From Protopterus annectens (lineage: Eukaryota; Chordata; Ceratodontiformes; Protopteridae), in NCBI RefSeq assembly GCF_019279795.1, contig NC_056747.1:998296320-998360319 (forward strand): 64,000 bases of DNA, read 5' to 3'. Positions 60,140-64,000 of the stretch are shown piece after piece; position 1 is the first letter of the stretch, and each line of letters opens with the position of its first letter. The position numbers and the translations under genes were made by a program. The notes beneath the pieces were generated by a model, which did not search any database, had not been told where the DNA came from, and was given only the letters and a program-made list of their open reading frames with translations.

Positions 60140-61555
60140 CTTTTGTCCTCCCACTGTAAAAGATAATGCAGATCTAGCAATTATAAGTGCAACTAGAAGA
60201 CAGTGACCTGCAAACAATGATTTCCCCTTTTTGTATTTAAGCTAAGAGTTGCAAATAACCCAACTTGAAGATACCATGGAACAGACGTGAAAACAAAAGA
60301 ACAATTAAGCAAACCAGTAGATAGCCAGGCAAAATAAATATATATCAAAGATAACACCAGCAAGACTTAGGATAATTTTTAACTTGAAAAAGCCATGGAT
60401 CAAAAGCAATGCCAGTAAGACTTTAAAATACTTTAATGAGTAGCACTAATAAGTAACATGCATGTTTATGCTGTATGCCAGATGCAGAAGGTGGAAATAG
60501 TGGTTTCTACGATGTATGTAATAAACTGGTGTATTGTACTGTGAATTAAGTTTAACCATATGACATTGTAGTCTGCTTCTTACTCTTTACATGGAAAATG
60601 TAATGCATGCACTATATAGCATTTACTACACACTATACATAGGAATAGCTGATTAGTGAACATTTCTGTCTCATTTGTGATTTATAGGGACCATTGATGA
60701 TATGCAGATTACTATAATTAAGGTATTGCTTGTGATATTGTTTCCCTTTGTAATGAGTATTGTTGAATTAGTGTGCTTGGCAGTTATAGATGGTGGTAGC
60801 TTCCTGCATTTATGAGACAGGCAGGCTTAGTAATGGTGGTGTTAAATCAGAGACATTGAAATGTTATGCCATATAGTTATTTATGTAGATGATGTTACAC
60901 AGCAGTGTTCTGCTGTTCACACCATCAGCTTGGCAGGGCCATTAAGATGTTTTTGATTTTGCTCAGAGTCTGTGGGTCCTGTACACTGTACTCTGAATTC
61001 CCACATTTATGAATTGTGGGATATCGTGAGGGATATCATTTGTACACCTATAGTCAATCTGGGCTCTTCCAGGTACCCAGCAGAGTAAGTAGCTCTGTAC
61101 TGAAGTGAGGCAACATTGCTGAATTTCATAGGGATCTGGTTTGTGATGATTGTAATGTATCAGCCCAATGTGATTGTATGCTCTGTTTATGAATATCATC
61201 CTAGAGTTGCTATATGGCATGCACATGATTGTATAGTATAGCTACCTATGTAAAAAGCTATGAGCTGCCGGAGGTGACATAGCATAATAGATGCCTTCTT
61301 ACCAGCCAACTGTCTGGAAAGCACAGTAAGGTAATAAATGCACTGTGTTTCACAAGCACATTCCCCCATCCTTTCCTTCCAATATAATGCACAGATAATT
61401 GTTAGGACTTGGATGGTCCCCTTTGTAATATGTAACATACTCTAGTGTAAGTTATCAACCTTGCATGAGCTGACCCCTGCAGATTTCATATTTTTTTTCC
61501 ACAGTTTCTCTCACTATCCCACCTTTCAAATGCAGAACAATAAAAATATAACTAC
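60140..61555. other. No clear feature
   Basis: Unique-looking AT-rich DNA. The open frames at 60,963-61,438 on the minus strand have no recognisable domain. Confidence 0.5.
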
Positions 61556-61559
61556 TTCT

Positions 61560-62640
<1,081 letters not shown>

Positions 62641-62754
62641 TTGTCATCTTTACCTATTCTATTATTGTCATCACTGCTCTGATGCACTGCACCTCAAATC
62701 TGCATATCTAAGTAATTCATGGATGAGGTATGTATGTAACTCATAAGCATGTTA

Positions 62755-64000
62755 TAGGTTCATAGGTTCATAGGCGTGTACTAGGCTAATGGCCCTGGAG
62801 CCTTTACAAGACTAGCCCATAGGATTACCCTGGCATCGTACCACCCAACCTTATTTCCCAGTGCTTCTGTTGAGTAAAGCCACTGGAGTGATCCCTGGGG
62901 TGAATTTTCTATTTCCCATCCACTCATCAAGATTTCAGTTATAGAGGGACAGTGAGATGCTCTGATTGACATGTATGGGAAGTCTATTCCATAGCATGGG
63001 CAGTCTTTGGGTTATGAACCTGTCCCTCCAGAATGTTCTGTTGATTGTGGTAATGAGGTTGAGGTTTCAGGAGCATGTGGTGCAGAGGGATTGGGATTTC
63101 TTTATATGTGGCATTTCTAACAGAGCTGGGTCAGATATGGCTTTGTAAGTCAAGCAGAGATCACCTCTAAGTAGGCAATATGAGACAGATAATAGTTGGA
63201 GTTTTTTTAGTCTGTCCATATAGGATAAATGTTTAAGGCCTAGGATCCTCTTTGTGAGGTACTTTTGCAGCCTCTCCAGTTGTTGCAGGTGTTTAGTGAG
63301 GTACATGCCAAATGGGGCAATGTACTCAATGATTGGCCTAATGAGGGAAGAGTAGAGGGAGACAATGACCTCTTTCTTCCTGGATGCACAACCCTTAGTA
63401 ATGAAATGTGCCACATAGAAGGACTTTCTGACCACAGTGACAATTTGGTGGCCAAATGAGAGGTTGCTGTCAACCTGTGTTCCCAGATCTCTTATAATGC
63501 CTTCTGTGTTCAGTGGACTACCATCAATGTGGTAATTCATGGGAACTATGTGTTTCTCAAAGGGGATGATGACACATATTTTAGCATTGAGCTTAAGGCC
63601 ATGGTTCTGACACCAGTCGTTTGTCTCAGTGAGGCCTTTCTGTAGAATCTCAACATCACTTGAGGAGTTAATAATAGCTCTCAACTTGCAATCATCTGTG
63701 AACTATGTCAGCCAGAGTCCCTTCGTGTTGGCCTGGACTTCAGAGAAGTAGATACCAAACAGGAGAGGACCCAGGACTGAACCCTGTGGGACTCCACTCA
63801 TGACTGATCAGCAGTTTGACTTGGAGTCAACTACTTTCACTCTGTGGGCTCTACCTGTGAGCCAGTTTACAATGCACCTAGTGATATAGGGGTTGATGCT
63901 TAGCTTAGTGAGTTTTTCTATGATTCCTGAGTGGGGAATGGTATCAAAGACCTTTGCCAGATCAAGGTAGACTGTATGAACCACCTTATCTTCATCCACA
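62755..64000 (-). mobile_element. CR1-like LINE, copy 5, 3' part, runs off the window
   Basis: The reverse transcriptase enters at the right edge of the window. The 3' end at 62,755-62,782 is a series of TTCATAGG repeats (TATGAACC on the minus strand), as in copies 1 and 2. The copy continues beyond 64,000. Confidence 0.9.
63067..64000 (-). pseudogene. LINE reverse transcriptase, C-terminal part (two stops)
   Basis: The frame at 63,999-63,808 carries TVYLDLAKVFDTIPHSG (an RT aspartate) and the NWLTGRAHRVKV segment. The next part has SGVPQGSVLGPLLFGIYFSE and F-DDCKLR at about 63,685-63,800, with interrupting stops. The frame at 63,684-63,067 covers the thumb (KLNAKICVIIPFEKH, SLIRPIIEYIAPFGMYL). 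Apart from the stops it is among the best-preserved copies. Confidence 0.88.

Overview
The window looks like intergenic or intronic DNA from a vertebrate with a large, repeat-rich genome. I find no host protein-coding gene, rRNA gene or functional tRNA gene. Three things point to a vertebrate: many CR1-like LINE copies ending in 8-bp TATGAACC-type repeats, a class I (gamma/epsilon-like) endogenous retrovirus, and long (CA/GT)n and (TA)n microsatellites. An RTE-like LINE tail resembles a repeat I know from teleosts. Lungfish, another basal fish, a shark or an amphibian would all fit, and the sequence does not settle which.

Layout. 1-8 kb: sparse DNA with minisatellites, two foldback elements set between (TA)n tracts, and short duplications. 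8.2-12.0 kb: CR1-like copy 1 (+). 12.2-13.8 kb: a second type of LINE, 5'-truncated. 15.5-16.8 kb: hairpin repeats, an hAT-like MITE, and a duplicated foldback plus tRNA-like module. 17.0-20.8 kb: a Harbinger-like element that keeps only Myb-like gene remnants. 20.8-21.5 kb: a tandem array of tRNA-like units. 21.7-23.5 kb: two more MITE copies. 24.0-25.1 kb: tandem duplications upstream of CR1-like copy 2, which runs from 25.9 to 39.0 kb and is split by a 9.8-kb provirus (27,592-37,426, minus strand). The provirus itself carries a solo LTR of a different element (31,180-31,907). 39.9-57.4 kb: decayed Harbinger parts (Myb-like gene at 40.9-43.2 kb, a transposase lacking its catalytic core at 56.3-57.0 kb). 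Other elements are inserted among them: CR1-like copies, an RTE-like insertion with a 17-bp target duplication, a tRNA-like/(CA)n tandem array and several MITEs. 57.4-62.7 kb: mostly unique-looking DNA with one tRNA-SINE and a long degenerate minisatellite. 62.8-64.0 kb: another CR1-like copy (minus) that runs off the window.

Insertion history. The order can be read directly: CR1-like copy 2, then the provirus, then the solo LTR inside the provirus RNase H. The two proviral LTRs differ at roughly 30 of about 770 positions by eye. All retroelement reading frames carry stops, frameshifts or deletions, so nothing here looks able to move on its own. The strongest candidates for something undescribed are the hAT-like MITE family (about eight copies), the tRNA-like tandem arrays, and the paired foldback elements embedded in (TA)n.
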